This document shows, piece after piece, positions 8,144 to 17,272 of a stretch of DNA of 64,000 nt. The translations under genes were made by a program, and so were the position numbers. Below the pieces are notes generated by a model that saw only the letters and a program-made list of their open reading frames with translations, ran no database searches and was not told the DNA's origin. Source of the DNA: Tatumella ptyseos ATCC 33301. GTDB taxonomy: Bacteria > Pseudomonadota > Gammaproteobacteria > Enterobacterales > Enterobacteriaceae. The DNA is taken from assembly GCF_000735525.1 (NCBI RefSeq), contig NZ_JMPR01000038.1, forward strand, positions 1 through 64,000, read 5' to 3'. The stretch's first letter is position 1. The number at the start of each line of letters is the position of its first letter.

Positions 8144-8566
8144 GTGAGCCACGAAGCCTTTATGTTGCTGGCCTTAGCCGTCTCAGAACAAGCCTTGCCG
8201 GACTGTCTGCCTAACCCTCCGGTCGGGTGTGTGATTGTCCGGGACGGTAAGGTGATTGCCACGGGCTATACCCATGCCCCCGGTTTACATCATGCAGAGA
8301 TGGATGCCCTGTCCAAAGTGTCAGGGTCACTTGAGGATTGTGATATGTATGTCACGCTGGAGCCCTGTTCATTTACCGGCAGAACCCCCTCCTGTGCCAG
8401 GGCACTGGTAAAGCGCAATATTGGCCGTTTATTTGTCTCTGTGATCGACCCACACCCCCGTAATCAGGGAAAAGGCATCGATATTGTGCGTAAAGATGTA
8501 CCACGGGTAGAGATCGGGCTATGTGCATCAGAAGTCAGTACATTCCTTACGCCTTATCCGGGTTAA
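8144..8566 (+). CDS. RibD-type deaminase domain protein (stand-alone)
   Basis: This 140-residue protein has the zinc-dependent cytidine-deaminase-like fold. Motifs are HAEMDAL (His50 zinc ligand, Glu52 catalytic) and EPCSFTGRTPSC (Cys75 and Cys84 zinc ligands). The EPCSxxGRTPxC form is typical of RibD, the riboflavin pathway pyrimidine deaminase, but the C-terminal reductase domain of RibD is absent and no rib genes are nearby. It starts with GTG at 8144 after a GGGG-containing site. It may act on another pyrimidine or modified base. The family assignment is good; the substrate is unknown. Confidence 0.8.
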   Translation: MSHEAFMLLALAVSEQALPDCLPNPPVGCVIVRDGKVIATGYTHAPGLHHAEMDALSKVSGSLEDCDMYVTLEPCSFTGRTPSCARALVKRNIGRLFVSVIDPHPRNQGKGIDIVRKDVPRVEIGLCASEVSTFLTPYPG

Positions 8567-8772
8567 TCACTCACGATCGGCCCGGGAGGCTCCCCCGTAA
8601 TAGGCTTTCCTTATTTACCTCTGTCTGCCGCTGAGTTATCCGTAATGCCCTGCTATACTTCGCTTTCCCCGGGCGACACTCACTGATCCTCAGTACCCGG
8701 GAACTCACTACGACGTCATCTTTACCGGTACAGGGGGTAGCCGTGCCGGGAAACAGTCAGGGAGCCATTATT

Positions 8773-9672
8773 ATGCTAAATAAACATGCCTCCGGGGCGG
8801 TCATGATCATCCTGGGAGCCATTTGTTATGCACTGCCGGGCATCATTATGAGTCTGGCCATCGGGCATGGCGCACATATCAGCAATATTATCGCGACTCA
8901 GTATTTGTTCTCTTTTATCCTGTTTTTTGTCCTTTCTGAGTTCAGTAGTAATAAAAAAGGCGTTATCTCGCCGAAAGAGAAAGGTATCGCCCTGTTCACG
9001 GGAGTGCCGTTATTCGGTGTCACCTACTGTTTTTTCAGTGCCGTCGCCTATGTCGGCGTCCCGACCGCAACGTTGCTGATCATGCAATCTTCCTGGATTG
9101 CCCCGCTGATGACCTCTCTTATCAAACGCAGCCGTATTGCACGGCAGGATATAGTGGCACTGCTCTGCATTATCTCCGGCGTGGTGATTGCGACCGGCGC
9201 TTTCGGTGGCCATGTCACGCTGAATATGACCGGCCTCCTCTGGGGATTATCCGCCGCTTGTTGCTACAGTATGGTGATCCTCTGTTCCTCACAAATCGCG
9301 ACCAGTAACCGTGTCACGGACAAGGCAAAGTTACTGACGCTGGGCGCTTTTATTACGGCTATCTGTGTGATGAAGGATCACGTCACTATTTCACCGTTTA
9401 CTACCGACAGTTTCTGGTCTCTGCTGACGGCCATGTTCTCGTCTGTATTGCCGGTGCTGCTTTTCGGGTTGGGGATGCCGCGGACATCGCAGACACTGGC
9501 AGGAATGCTTGTGACCCTCGAGTTACCTGCGGCCTATGTTTTCTCCTATCTGATCCTGGCAGAGAAAATTACAATGTCGCAGATTGTCGGTTGCCTGATT
9601 ATTGTTATCAGTATGATGATACCTAAAGTTTCCTCTGCACTGCGTCACAGGAAAATGTCAAAAGTCCCTTAA
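8773..9672 (+). CDS. DMT superfamily (EamA) transporter
   Basis: The 299-residue inner-membrane protein has ten hydrophobic segments forming two EamA repeats, the standard layout of drug/metabolite transporters. The start at 8773 is chosen because AGGGAG lies eight bases upstream; a longer frame exists but has no such site. The end is basic (SALRHRKMSKVP). The substrate is unknown. It is followed by a 360-base spacer and then by another DMT exporter, yddG, which it resembles only in overall fold. Confidence 0.75.
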   Translation: MLNKHASGAVMIILGAICYALPGIIMSLAIGHGAHISNIIATQYLFSFILFFVLSEFSSNKKGVISPKEKGIALFTGVPLFGVTYCFFSAVAYVGVPTATLLIMQSSWIAPLMTSLIKRSRIARQDIVALLCIISGVVIATGAFGGHVTLNMTGLLWGLSAACCYSMVILCSSQIATSNRVTDKAKLLTLGAFITAICVMKDHVTISPFTTDSFWSLLTAMFSSVLPVLLFGLGMPRTSQTLAGMLVTLELPAAYVFSYLILAEKITMSQIVGCLIIVISMMIPKVSSALRHRKMSKVP

Positions 9673-10031
9673 TCACACCCGTTATGCGGACGGTGCCGGG
9701 CTGTGCCTGTATCACGCACTCCCGGCCGCCCTTTTGTCGCCCAGCGCCTTATTATCGGTTACGTTTTCATCTGATCACTACTCCCTGAACGCGCTTGCGG
9801 AAAATTTGTTGTCAGCCACGACGCCACCGGGCTTGCTATGTTCATCCCCCGCGGGCCGTTACGTTTCAGCTATGCGACCCCCGCTGTCTGCCTCCGAAAA
9901 CCGTTTGATTTTTATTTATTTATTGTTAATTTATTCTTACTTTTTATTACCCCCGTGTTCGCCCGGTAACGGCCGGTAAACTACAGGGTAACCCGCAATT
10001 TCCTCATTACAGTTACGGAGCGAGTTCAGGG
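9673..10031. other. Intergenic region upstream of yddG
   Basis: About 360 bases. It contains an AT-rich tract (9905-9950, TTTTTATTTATTTATTG and similar) that probably includes the yddG promoter. A short open frame here has no ribosome binding site and unusual composition, so no gene is called. Confidence 0.4.
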
Positions 10032-10916
10032 ATGCCAGTCAGAAAAGCCACTGTGATCGGCCTGACCGCCGTCATATTATGGAGTACCCTGGTCGGATTT
10101 CTTCGCGGAGTGACGCAAGGTCTGGGACCGATTGGCGGCGCAGCGATGATCTATACCTGCAGCTCGTTATTACTGTTCTTCGTGGTCGGGATCCCTGCGC
10201 TGTCCTCCTTCCCGCGTAAATACCTGATCCCCGGGGCCGTGCTGTTTGTGGCCTATGAAATCTGTCTCTCCCTGTCCATCGGCTTTGCACAGACGGATGC
10301 CCAGGCGATTGAGGTAGGGATGGTGAATTATCTCTGGCCCAGCCTGACCCTGCTCTTCGCCCTGATTGCCGATAAACGGCGGCCCGGCCTGCTGATGCTG
10401 CCGGGAATTCTGCTTTGTTTTGCCGGCGTAGGTAAAGTGCTTGGCGGTGAACAGGGTTTTTCACTGCATGAGGTGACCGAGAACATTGCTTCCAACCCCC
10501 TGAGCTACGGAATGGCCTTTGCCGGTGCCATTATCTGGGGAATATATTGTGTACTGACCAAAAAGCTGGCCAATGGCAATAACGGGATCACGCTTTTTTT
10601 CGCTCTGACCGCCGTGGCGCTGTGGGTTAAATTCTTTTTTTCCGATACCCCGGCGATGCACTTCAGCCCCGGAGTGCTGGGCTGTCTGGCCGGCATTGCG
10701 GTGGCGATGGGGCTGGGATATGCTGCCTGGAATGTCGGTGTTTTACATGGCAATGTCACCCTGCTGGCAGCCGCATCGTATTTTATTCCGGTGATTTCCT
10801 CGTTGTTCGCGGCACTGCTGCTGGGGCAAACACTCGGTCATAACTTCTGGACAGGTGCCATTATGGTCTGTGCCGGCTCGCTGCTTTGCTGGTATTCCAG
10901 CCGTAGCCCGGCCTGA
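10032..10916 (+). CDS. yddG: Aromatic amino acid exporter YddG
   Basis: The protein (294 residues) matches Escherichia coli YddG from memory across its length, including ATVIGLTAVILWSTLVG at the start, QAIEVGMVNYLWPSLT in the middle, YAAWNVGVLHGNVT and the GSLLCW ending. YddG is a ten-helix DMT-superfamily exporter in the inner membrane that removes aromatic amino acids and, in Salmonella, methyl viologen. GGAG lies 11 bases before the ATG. It appears to be monocistronic with a 260-base spacer behind it. Confidence 0.88.
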   Translation: MPVRKATVIGLTAVILWSTLVGFLRGVTQGLGPIGGAAMIYTCSSLLLFFVVGIPALSSFPRKYLIPGAVLFVAYEICLSLSIGFAQTDAQAIEVGMVNYLWPSLTLLFALIADKRRPGLLMLPGILLCFAGVGKVLGGEQGFSLHEVTENIASNPLSYGMAFAGAIIWGIYCVLTKKLANGNNGITLFFALTAVALWVKFFFSDTPAMHFSPGVLGCLAGIAVAMGLGYAAWNVGVLHGNVTLLAAASYFIPVISSLFAALLLGQTLGHNFWTGAIMVCAGSLLCWYSSRSPA

Positions 10917-11180
10917 ACAGCCGAAAGACGCTGCCGGCTGCGCATTCTCTGAGTATTCACACCACTTAGGCCGTCGTTTTCACTGGCTATATTTCTTTAC
11001 AGAAAATACCTGCTACCCTTAAGGCGGCAGCGGCCTGAGGCTTGTCCCGCCGCTGTCTGTCAGGTAAGATCGCCGGGAATTATCCGTGGTAAATTCAGCT
11101 CCCGGGCCTTACCCGTTCAAACCTGCCTGCTTCACCGCTAATACGGCTTACATACACAGCTTCCTTGCATCAGGATTTTT

Positions 11181-12398
11181 ATGTCTGACATGAAATCGCA
11201 GCCGCGTCATGCTGCTTTGCCGGTCACCGGCATGCCTTTCGTGCTGATCCTCAGCGCGTTAATGGCCTTTACCTCGCTCTCGACAGATATTTATTTGCCG
11301 GCATTACCGGCTATGCAGAAAGATCTGCAGGGAAATACCGAACTGACCATCACCGGTTTCTTGCTGGGTTTCTGTATTGCACAACTGGTCTGGGGCCCGG
11401 TCAGTGACCATCTGGGCCGCCGCAAGCCCCTGATCATCGGCATGGTATTGTTTATTGTCGGCTCCATCGGTTGTTCGTTATCGCACAATATTACGCAGAT
11501 CGTTTTCTGGCGTGTATTTCAGGCCCTGGGGGCCTGTACCGGCCCCATGCTGGCACGGGCGATGATACGGGATTTGTTCACGCGAACCCGGGCAGCGCAG
11601 ATGCTGTCGGTATTAATGATGATTATGTCGGTGGCGCCTATCGCCGGCCCGCTGATGGGGGGGCAAATCATCCGTTTCGCCTCATGGCAGGCCATTTTCT
11701 GGCTACTGGCCGTGCTGGGCACACTGATGCTGATTTCACTTTACTGGCTGCCGGAAACACTGCCACCGGAGAAACGGGTGAAATCTTCTCCCGTCAGGGC
11801 CGTGACTAACTATTATTCACTGCTGCGTAATACTGTTTTTATGCGCTTTACCCTGTGTCTGGCGTTTTATTACCTCGGTGTGTATGCCTTTGTTGCCGGT
11901 TCTCCGTTTGTCTACATTAGCTATTTCGGGGTTGACCCGCAGTATTTCGGCTGGCTGTTTGCGGTGAACATCGTCGGGGTGGTCATTATGAGTCAGGCTA
12001 ACCGGCATCTGGTGCGGCATTATCCGCTGGAGAAGCTGCTGAAAGTTGCAGCGGTCGTTGCTGCGATTGCGGCAACGCTTCTGGCTCTGGTCTCGGCCGG
12101 ACATCCGGCAGGGATGGTACTGATTGTGATCACCGTGCTGTTCTTCTTTTCGATGAACGGTATCATCGCGGCCGGTTCTACGGCGGCAGCCCTGGATAAT
12201 GCCGGGGAGATCACCGGTTCTGCCTCTGCCCTGATTGGCTCTTTACAGTACGGTAGCGGTATTTTTGCCTCGTTACTGCTGGCGATGTTCAATGACGGCA
12301 CTCCCTGGACCATGGCCTGGATCATCTGGGTATTCAGCCTTGCCAGTGCCATTATGGCACTGACCACCCGGGTTCAGCCGCAGAGAGACAAGGACTGA
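11181..12398 (+). CDS. Bcr/CflA-type multidrug MFS exporter
   Basis: This 405-residue protein has 12 predicted membrane helices (DHA1 group). Family marks are STDIYLPALPAM in helix 1, the loop DHLGRRKPL between helices 2 and 3, and the antiporter motif region GPLMGGQII. Relatives such as Bcr export bicyclomycin, chloramphenicol or cysteine with proton exchange. It is convergent with the DHA2 gene, and an intrinsic terminator lies between them. The real substrate cannot be read from sequence. Confidence 0.85.
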   Translation: MSDMKSQPRHAALPVTGMPFVLILSALMAFTSLSTDIYLPALPAMQKDLQGNTELTITGFLLGFCIAQLVWGPVSDHLGRRKPLIIGMVLFIVGSIGCSLSHNITQIVFWRVFQALGACTGPMLARAMIRDLFTRTRAAQMLSVLMMIMSVAPIAGPLMGGQIIRFASWQAIFWLLAVLGTLMLISLYWLPETLPPEKRVKSSPVRAVTNYYSLLRNTVFMRFTLCLAFYYLGVYAFVAGSPFVYISYFGVDPQYFGWLFAVNIVGVVIMSQANRHLVRHYPLEKLLKVAAVVAAIAATLLALVSAGHPAGMVLIVITVLFFFSMNGIIAAGSTAAALDNAGEITGSASALIGSLQYGSGIFASLLLAMFNDGTPWTMAWIIWVFSLASAIMALTTRVQPQRDKD

Positions 12399-12426
12399 CC
12401 CCGCACTGCCAGCCGCAACGACAGCA

Positions 12427-12452
12427 AAGACGCCGCCCGGGGCGTCTTTTTT
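12427..12452 (+). terminator. Intrinsic terminator
   Basis: AAGACGCC and GGCGTCTT form an 8-bp stem with a 6-base loop followed by a run of T. It ends the Bcr/CflA gene and may also serve the convergent DHA2 gene. Confidence 0.85.
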
Positions 12453-12462
12453 CTGTCCGGCA

Positions 12463-13908
12463 TTAAGACCTGCCGCCGTCCTGTGCCTCTGCCTGCACCG
12501 GCGACAGATGCAGTGTGTGACGTTTCAGGAGAGTGGCAAGCCCCAGCCCCATCATGACCAGTGCTTCAGCCATCAGGAAACCCGACATGGCATGGGCATA
12601 ACTGCCATTAAGCTGCTGATGCAGATACTGATAGAGTGCGCCAGCCGCCGCAGGCCCTATCCCCAGACACGCCTGCTGTAACGTACTAAGAATGGCACTG
12701 CCTGCGCCCGCATCCCGGGTGGCAATATCCCGCATACCGATCCGGTAAAAACAGTTCACTATTACCGCCTGCCCCATCCCCATCAGTAATGTGCCGGGCG
12801 CAATCGACCAGAGCGTCAGCGCATTTCCCTGCCAGGCCAGAGTCGCTATCAGCACCCCGACACCGCTGACCTGTACCAGCACTCCTGCCAGTAATACCGG
12901 TGCCGGAGTGTAACGGGCAATCAGTTTTGGCGCATAGAGGGCTGCAATAAAATAAGAGGCTCCAAGCACAATAAAACTGTTCCCGGAAGCCAGTGCCCCC
13001 ATGCCTGCCCCCGCCTGCAGGGTTAACGCCATACAGAACATAAACCCGGACCAGCAGGTGAAAAACAGCACCGCAATCAATAAGGCGAAGCGTACCCCCG
13101 GCAGTTTCAGTAAGCGTGGGGGCAATAGCGGGTTCAGACCGCGCCGTTGCTGCAAAATAGCGCCGTAACGCATCAGCAAACCCAGCGGCAGCACGGCAAT
13201 ACAGGCCAGCTGCATCATCCACGGCCAGTGCATTACCGGCCCAAGAGCCAACGGAAACAGCAGACAGCAGAGGATCATTGCCAGTAATGCCGTGCCCTGC
13301 CAGTCGATACGGGAAGGCTGTTCATTGCGGGTTTCCGGAATAAAGCGCAGACTGAAGATCAGTACCAGCAGACAGATAGGCACATTAATAAAAAACGCAT
13401 TACGCCAGCCCAGTCCGGCGATATCTGCCGATACCAGCCAGCCGCCTCCGACCTGTCCGATAATAAACGCAAGCCCCCCGATGCCGCTATACAGACTGAT
13501 TGCCCGCCCGTGGGCCTGTCCTGACAATGTCACGTGCAGAGTTGCCAGAATTTGCGGCACAATCAGCGCTGCCCCCATCCCCTGAATCGTCCTGGCGATC
13601 AGTAACTGAGTCACACTGGCCGAAAGACCGCAGAACAGTGAGGCCAGGCCAAAAATAATCACCCCCGTCAACAGCATACGCCTCCGGCCGTAGTTGTCCC
13701 CGAGTTTACTGCCCACCGCCAGACAGACGGCGAATGCAACGCCATACAGCGCGACAATCAGCTCCAGGTCTGTGGCGCTGCTGGCCAGTGAACGGGTGAT
13801 CGATTCCAGTGCTACGTTAGTGATCGAGGTATCGATCAGCGGTAACATTTGCGCCGTCAGTAACAATATCAGACCGGTTTTCCCGGGCGAGGCAGGTGTC
13901 GCTTTCAT
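12463..13908 (-). CDS. DHA2-family (EmrB/QacA-type) MFS exporter
   Basis: With 481 residues and about 14 hydrophobic segments this fits the DHA2 drug:proton antiporters. Typical features are LPLIDTSITNVAL in helix 1 (motif D1), GSKLGDNYGRRRML (motif A), and IIGQVGGGWLV in the helix 5 region (motif C). The start at 13908 is chosen since GGAG is well placed; the frame stays open further upstream but crosses the operator region. It is divergent from the XRE-family regulator at 14017, with overlapping inverted repeats between them, so the regulator very likely controls this pump. No EmrA-like adaptor is nearby. Confidence 0.82.
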   Translation of the reverse strand: MKATPASPGKTGLILLLTAQMLPLIDTSITNVALESITRSLASSATDLELIVALYGVAFAVCLAVGSKLGDNYGRRRMLLTGVIIFGLASLFCGLSASVTQLLIARTIQGMGAALIVPQILATLHVTLSGQAHGRAISLYSGIGGLAFIIGQVGGGWLVSADIAGLGWRNAFFINVPICLLVLIFSLRFIPETRNEQPSRIDWQGTALLAMILCCLLFPLALGPVMHWPWMMQLACIAVLPLGLLMRYGAILQQRRGLNPLLPPRLLKLPGVRFALLIAVLFFTCWSGFMFCMALTLQAGAGMGALASGNSFIVLGASYFIAALYAPKLIARYTPAPVLLAGVLVQVSGVGVLIATLAWQGNALTLWSIAPGTLLMGMGQAVIVNCFYRIGMRDIATRDAGAGSAILSTLQQACLGIGPAAAGALYQYLHQQLNGSYAHAMSGFLMAEALVMMGLGLATLLKRHTLHLSPVQAEAQDGGRS

Positions 13909-13964
13909 GAAAGCTCCGTTGTGTGTTTTATTATCTGCCCGTAGTATTGAGGAATATTTAACAG

Positions 13965-14008
13965 GGTACCAGTTCCTGCTTATACTGGTACCAGCACTAC
14001 TATGCTGG
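13965..14008. promoter_or_regulatory. Overlapping dyad operators between the DHA2 pump and its XRE regulator
   Basis: GGTACCAGT (13965-13973) and ACTGGTACC (13984-13992) form a perfect 9-bp inverted repeat with a 10-base spacer. It overlaps a second perfect dyad, CCAGCA (13991-13996) and TGCTGG (14003-14008). A TATACT in the first spacer could be a -10 element. Binding by the divergent regulator is inferred from position. Confidence 0.7.
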
Positions 14009-14016
14009 AGTACAGA

Positions 14017-14886
14017 ATGACAATGCAGCCTTCCGCTGTGAGCCCGGTGAGACAGGAAAAAAACAGCCGTCAGTTGCTGGCCGCCTTTTTGCGTACCCGC
14101 CGGGAGAGTCTGGACCCGCAACGTCTGGGGTTACCGAATACCGGCCGTCGCCGTACCCCCGGCCTGCGCCGGGAAGAAGTCGCGATGCTGGCGGACGTCG
14201 GTGTAACCTGGTACACCTGGCTTGAACAGGGCCGGGAAATGAAACCGTCGGCCGCCGTCTTATCGGCGATCAGCAAGGCATTACAATGTACGCCGGCAGA
14301 AACCCGTCACCTGTTTATCCTGGCCGGGCTCCCGGTACCGGACGGACCGTTAGCCGCAGAATGCCGGCAGGCAGGCCCGGCCTCACAGCGCTTGCTTCAG
14401 TCGCTGATGCCTAATCCGGCGTCGCTGCAACGGCCCAATTTCGATATTCTCGGTTGTAACGCGGCGTTTTGCCGTCTGATGGGAGTGGATCTTGATACGG
14501 TGCCGGTCGGGGAGCGTAACTGCATTTATCAGTACCTGACCAATGAACAGTGGCGCAGTCGTCTGTCTGATGAGTCCACGGTGTTGCCCCTCTATGTGGC
14601 TTATTTCCGTGCGGGCATGGCTGAATATCGTGAGGATCCGCGCTGGCAAGAGTTACTGGAATGTTTTTTTTCCGTCTCGCCCCGGTTTTATCAGCTCTGG
14701 CAACAGCATTATGAAATCCGCAGTATCGAAAATCATATTAAGCATTTTAACCATCCGGAATACGGCCACTTTACCCTGCAGCAGATGAACTGGTTCTCTG
14801 CCCCCCGCGATGGTTCCCGTTTGCTGGTGTTTCTGCCACAGGATGCGGAGGGTGAGCGAATACTCGGCAAGCTGGCGCATGGCTGA
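14017..14886 (+). CDS. XRE-family regulator with MmyB-like ligand domain
   Basis: This 289-residue protein has an N-terminal Cro/C1-type helix-turn-helix (about 20-100; RRTPGLRREEVAMLADVGVTWYTWLEQGR is interrupted here for reading: key parts are GLRREEVA, GVTWYTWLEQGR) and a C-terminal MmyB-like domain (about 120-280) containing NCIYQYL, RWQELLECF and NHIKHFNHPEYG-type segments. This domain is thought to bind small ligands, sometimes fatty acids. ATG 14017 follows GGAG by seven bases; an ATG at 14002 lacks such a site. It is divergent from a DHA2 efflux gene and probably represses it and itself. Confidence 0.82.
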   Translation: MTMQPSAVSPVRQEKNSRQLLAAFLRTRRESLDPQRLGLPNTGRRRTPGLRREEVAMLADVGVTWYTWLEQGREMKPSAAVLSAISKALQCTPAETRHLFILAGLPVPDGPLAAECRQAGPASQRLLQSLMPNPASLQRPNFDILGCNAAFCRLMGVDLDTVPVGERNCIYQYLTNEQWRSRLSDESTVLPLYVAYFRAGMAEYREDPRWQELLECFFSVSPRFYQLWQQHYEIRSIENHIKHFNHPEYGHFTLQQMNWFSAPRDGSRLLVFLPQDAEGERILGKLAHG

Positions 14887-15002
14887 CGGCAAACGGTACC
14901 CGGATGGCCATTACCGCTGTCTGCAGGGTGACTGTGCAGGCCAGGAATACCGGGGGCGACACCGGCGGCAGGCATAACGGCTGTGACTGTTCTGCTTTTT
15001 AA

Positions 15003-15029
15003 CCCGTCGCTTCATCATAAAGCGACGGG
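15003..15029. terminator. Hairpin downstream of the MHS-type transporter
   Basis: CCCGTCGCTT and AAGCGACGGG form a perfect 10-bp stem with a 7-base loop between convergent genes. There is no good T-run on either side, so it is terminator-like rather than certain. Confidence 0.55.
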
Positions 15030-15050
15030 CATAAATCGCCGTCCTCAACC

Positions 15051-16307
15051 TCAGCCCTGACGTTCAGCCGCCATATCCGCATCCAGCTGTTTGCCGCGGG
15101 TTTCCGGCAATGCCAGGCAGGCAATGATGACCAGCAAATACGAGCCGCCAGCCATATAACCAATAGCGGTTCCCAAAGGCATGTGTCCGCTCATATAGCC
15201 AATCATTCCCGGGAAGATAGCCCCGACAGCACGGCCAAAGTTATAACAGAACCCCTGCCCCGAGCCACGGATATGCCCCGGATATAGCTCGCTGAGATAG
15301 GCCCCCATCCCGGAAAAAATACCGGACAGGAAAAAGCCAAGCGGGAAACCCAGTACCATCATCACCGTATTGGTCACCGGCAGTAAGGTATAGCTGACCA
15401 CCAGCACGATGGCGCACAGAGCAAACAGAATAAAACAGCGGCGACGGCCAAATGCATCCGAGACCCAGGCGCTGGTCAGATATCCGGCAAAGGAGCCCGC
15501 AATCAGTACCACCAGGTAACCGCTGGTATTGAGCACGGACAGGTGACGTTCAGTTTTCAGGAACGTAGGCAGCCAGGTCGTGACCGCATAGTAAGCTCCC
15601 TGCATACCGGTGGCCAGCAGACTGGAAAACAGCGTGATACGCAGCATTTTCGGGTGGAAGATTTGCATAAAGCTGCCTTCCGATACACCGGTCTCCTGCT
15701 GACGACGGCGCGTTTGCAAGTAAATTTCCGGGTCCTGCAGGTTACGACGTAACCAGACCAGGATCAGCGCAGGTAATGCACCGACCCAGAACAACATTTT
15801 CCAGGCCAGTGCCGGAGAGAATGAAGAATAGATCAGCCAGTAAGCAATAGCCGCCACTGCCCAGCCTACCGCCCAGCTACTCTGTACCAGACCTACCGCT
15901 TTCCCCCGGTGACGGGCGCGGATCATTTCAGAAATCAGTACGGAGCCGACCGACCATTCTCCCCCGAACCCCAGCCCCTGCATAACGCGGGTAAACAACA
16001 GTTGTTCCGGTGAGTGAACAAAGCCACTGCACAGAGTAAAGAAACTGAACCAGAGGACGGTAACCTGCAGCATTCTGACGCGGCCGTATTTGTCCGCCAG
16101 GATCCCTGCCAGCCATCCGCCCACAGCAGACGAAATCAGCGCACCGGTCGCGATGTAACCGGCTTCGGTGGTTGTCATTCCCCACAACGCAATAAACGTC
16201 GGGATCATAAAAGTGTAAATCATGGAGTCGAAGGCATCGATCCCGTATCCCATAAAAGCAGCGGCGAGTGTTTTACGCTCGCCGCTGTTGGTTTCCCTGA
16301 GCCACAT
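15051..16307 (-). CDS. MFS transporter of the metabolite/aromatic-acid:H+ symporter type
   Basis: The 418-residue protein shows 12 hydrophobic segments. The N-terminus has AAAFMGYGIDAFDSMIYTF, then the MFS motif A loop ADKYGRVRML and the segment MQGLGFGGEWSVGSVLISE, which is typical of sugar-acid, sialate and aromatic-acid symporters (relatives include NanT- and PcaK-like proteins). The second motif A copy is SDAFGRRR. These are uptake carriers in the inner membrane. No catabolic genes flank it, so the substrate remains open. Confidence 0.8.
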   Translation of the reverse strand: MWLRETNSGERKTLAAAFMGYGIDAFDSMIYTFMIPTFIALWGMTTTEAGYIATGALISSAVGGWLAGILADKYGRVRMLQVTVLWFSFFTLCSGFVHSPEQLLFTRVMQGLGFGGEWSVGSVLISEMIRARHRGKAVGLVQSSWAVGWAVAAIAYWLIYSSFSPALAWKMLFWVGALPALILVWLRRNLQDPEIYLQTRRRQQETGVSEGSFMQIFHPKMLRITLFSSLLATGMQGAYYAVTTWLPTFLKTERHLSVLNTSGYLVVLIAGSFAGYLTSAWVSDAFGRRRCFILFALCAIVLVVSYTLLPVTNTVMMVLGFPLGFFLSGIFSGMGAYLSELYPGHIRGSGQGFCYNFGRAVGAIFPGMIGYMSGHMPLGTAIGYMAGGSYLLVIIACLALPETRGKQLDADMAAERQG

Positions 16308-16969
16308 AATTATTTACTCTGCAGGTTAATGTATTGACTTAAATGCTGCGCAATCGCAGCGGCTACCGCAGGTCAGTTCTCTTATCTGAGGACCTGTCTT
16401 ATTAACAAGCAAGCTTAATGCCAACATGGGTAATTAAAGCTCTGTCATTGTCTGGCGCACACCCTAATAGGCTTAAATCTGAATTGCAAATCCGCCCGAA
16501 AAGGAACCGGTACCATGAATAACGATTAAACAATCCGGTTAAAAAAACACCACCGCACTGCGAGACTTTTCCTTATAAACCATAAAGTTACGTTGTTTAC
16601 TATCATCTGCGTGAGGAAACCCTCTTTCCGGGTTCAACAGGGCCATCTTGTACCCTCATGACGTTATTCCGGCCGTCCGTGATCTCCGATAACACGCTGA
16701 ACTTACCGGGGCCAGCAAGGTGTATAAACTGCCGGGCGGCCATACCGGTTCAGAAAGACAGTTAACGCCCCGAAGGCTGCAATAAAGGGGCATATAAAGG
16801 GGAATATCGACGCACTTCACGCCGGAAAGGCGCAGGAAAGGTTCGGCTTTCCTGCAAAGAAAACCGACTGACTGAGATAACGACCCTCTGCCCCGTTCAC
16901 CAGGCAACAGGCTGCATAAGAGCCGGATAATCGCCCGGACTTGCGCCGTAAGAGCCGCCCGGTTTACTG
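16308..16969. other. Long intergenic region
   Basis: About 660 bases between two minus-strand units. The part near 16308 should hold the transporter promoter. One 83-codon minus-strand frame (16656-16907) has no ribosome binding site or family resemblance, so no gene is called. Confidence 0.4.
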
Positions 16970-17272
16970 TTAAGGTGAAGTGAACCGCAACAAGCGCTGA
17001 TTCAGTTGCCTGTTTTCACTGTTAAGACGTTCTATCTCATCCAGTAAGGTAAGCGCCACCGCTATCCCCGGCCAGTCAAGTTCCAGTTCACGGCGCAGAC
17101 GCTGAGCACGGAGACAAAGTGCCAGCGATCCATCATCGAACTGCCACTGCTCAGAAGCTTCCCCTTGCGGTTCCAGCACACCCAGCCCGATGATTTCGGT
17201 CAGTTCTGCCCGGGTTAAGCCGGTGTGCAGACAAAACTCGGTGACGGTGAAGGTGATCCCGACATGACTCAT
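16970..17272 (-). CDS. cbpM: Chaperone modulator CbpM
   Basis: At 100 residues this matches CbpM, the small MerR-like-fold protein that binds the J-domain of CbpA and blocks its co-chaperone and DNA-binding activities. Typical parts are FTVTEFCLHTGLTRAEL, IIGLGVLEPQG, and a C-terminal helix with LLDEIERLNSENRQLNQRL. Its ATG overlaps the cbpA stop codon (TAATG), so the two are translationally coupled. This matches the cbpAM operon of enterics. Confidence 0.9.
   Translation of the reverse strand: MSHVGITFTVTEFCLHTGLTRAELTEIIGLGVLEPQGEASEQWQFDDGSLALCLRAQRLRRELELDWPGIAVALTLLDEIERLNSENRQLNQRLLRFTSP

Noticed and set aside
9734-9979. 81-codon plus-strand frame upstream of yddG
   Set aside because: It covers an AT-rich promoter-like tract and has serine- and proline-rich composition typical of chance frames.
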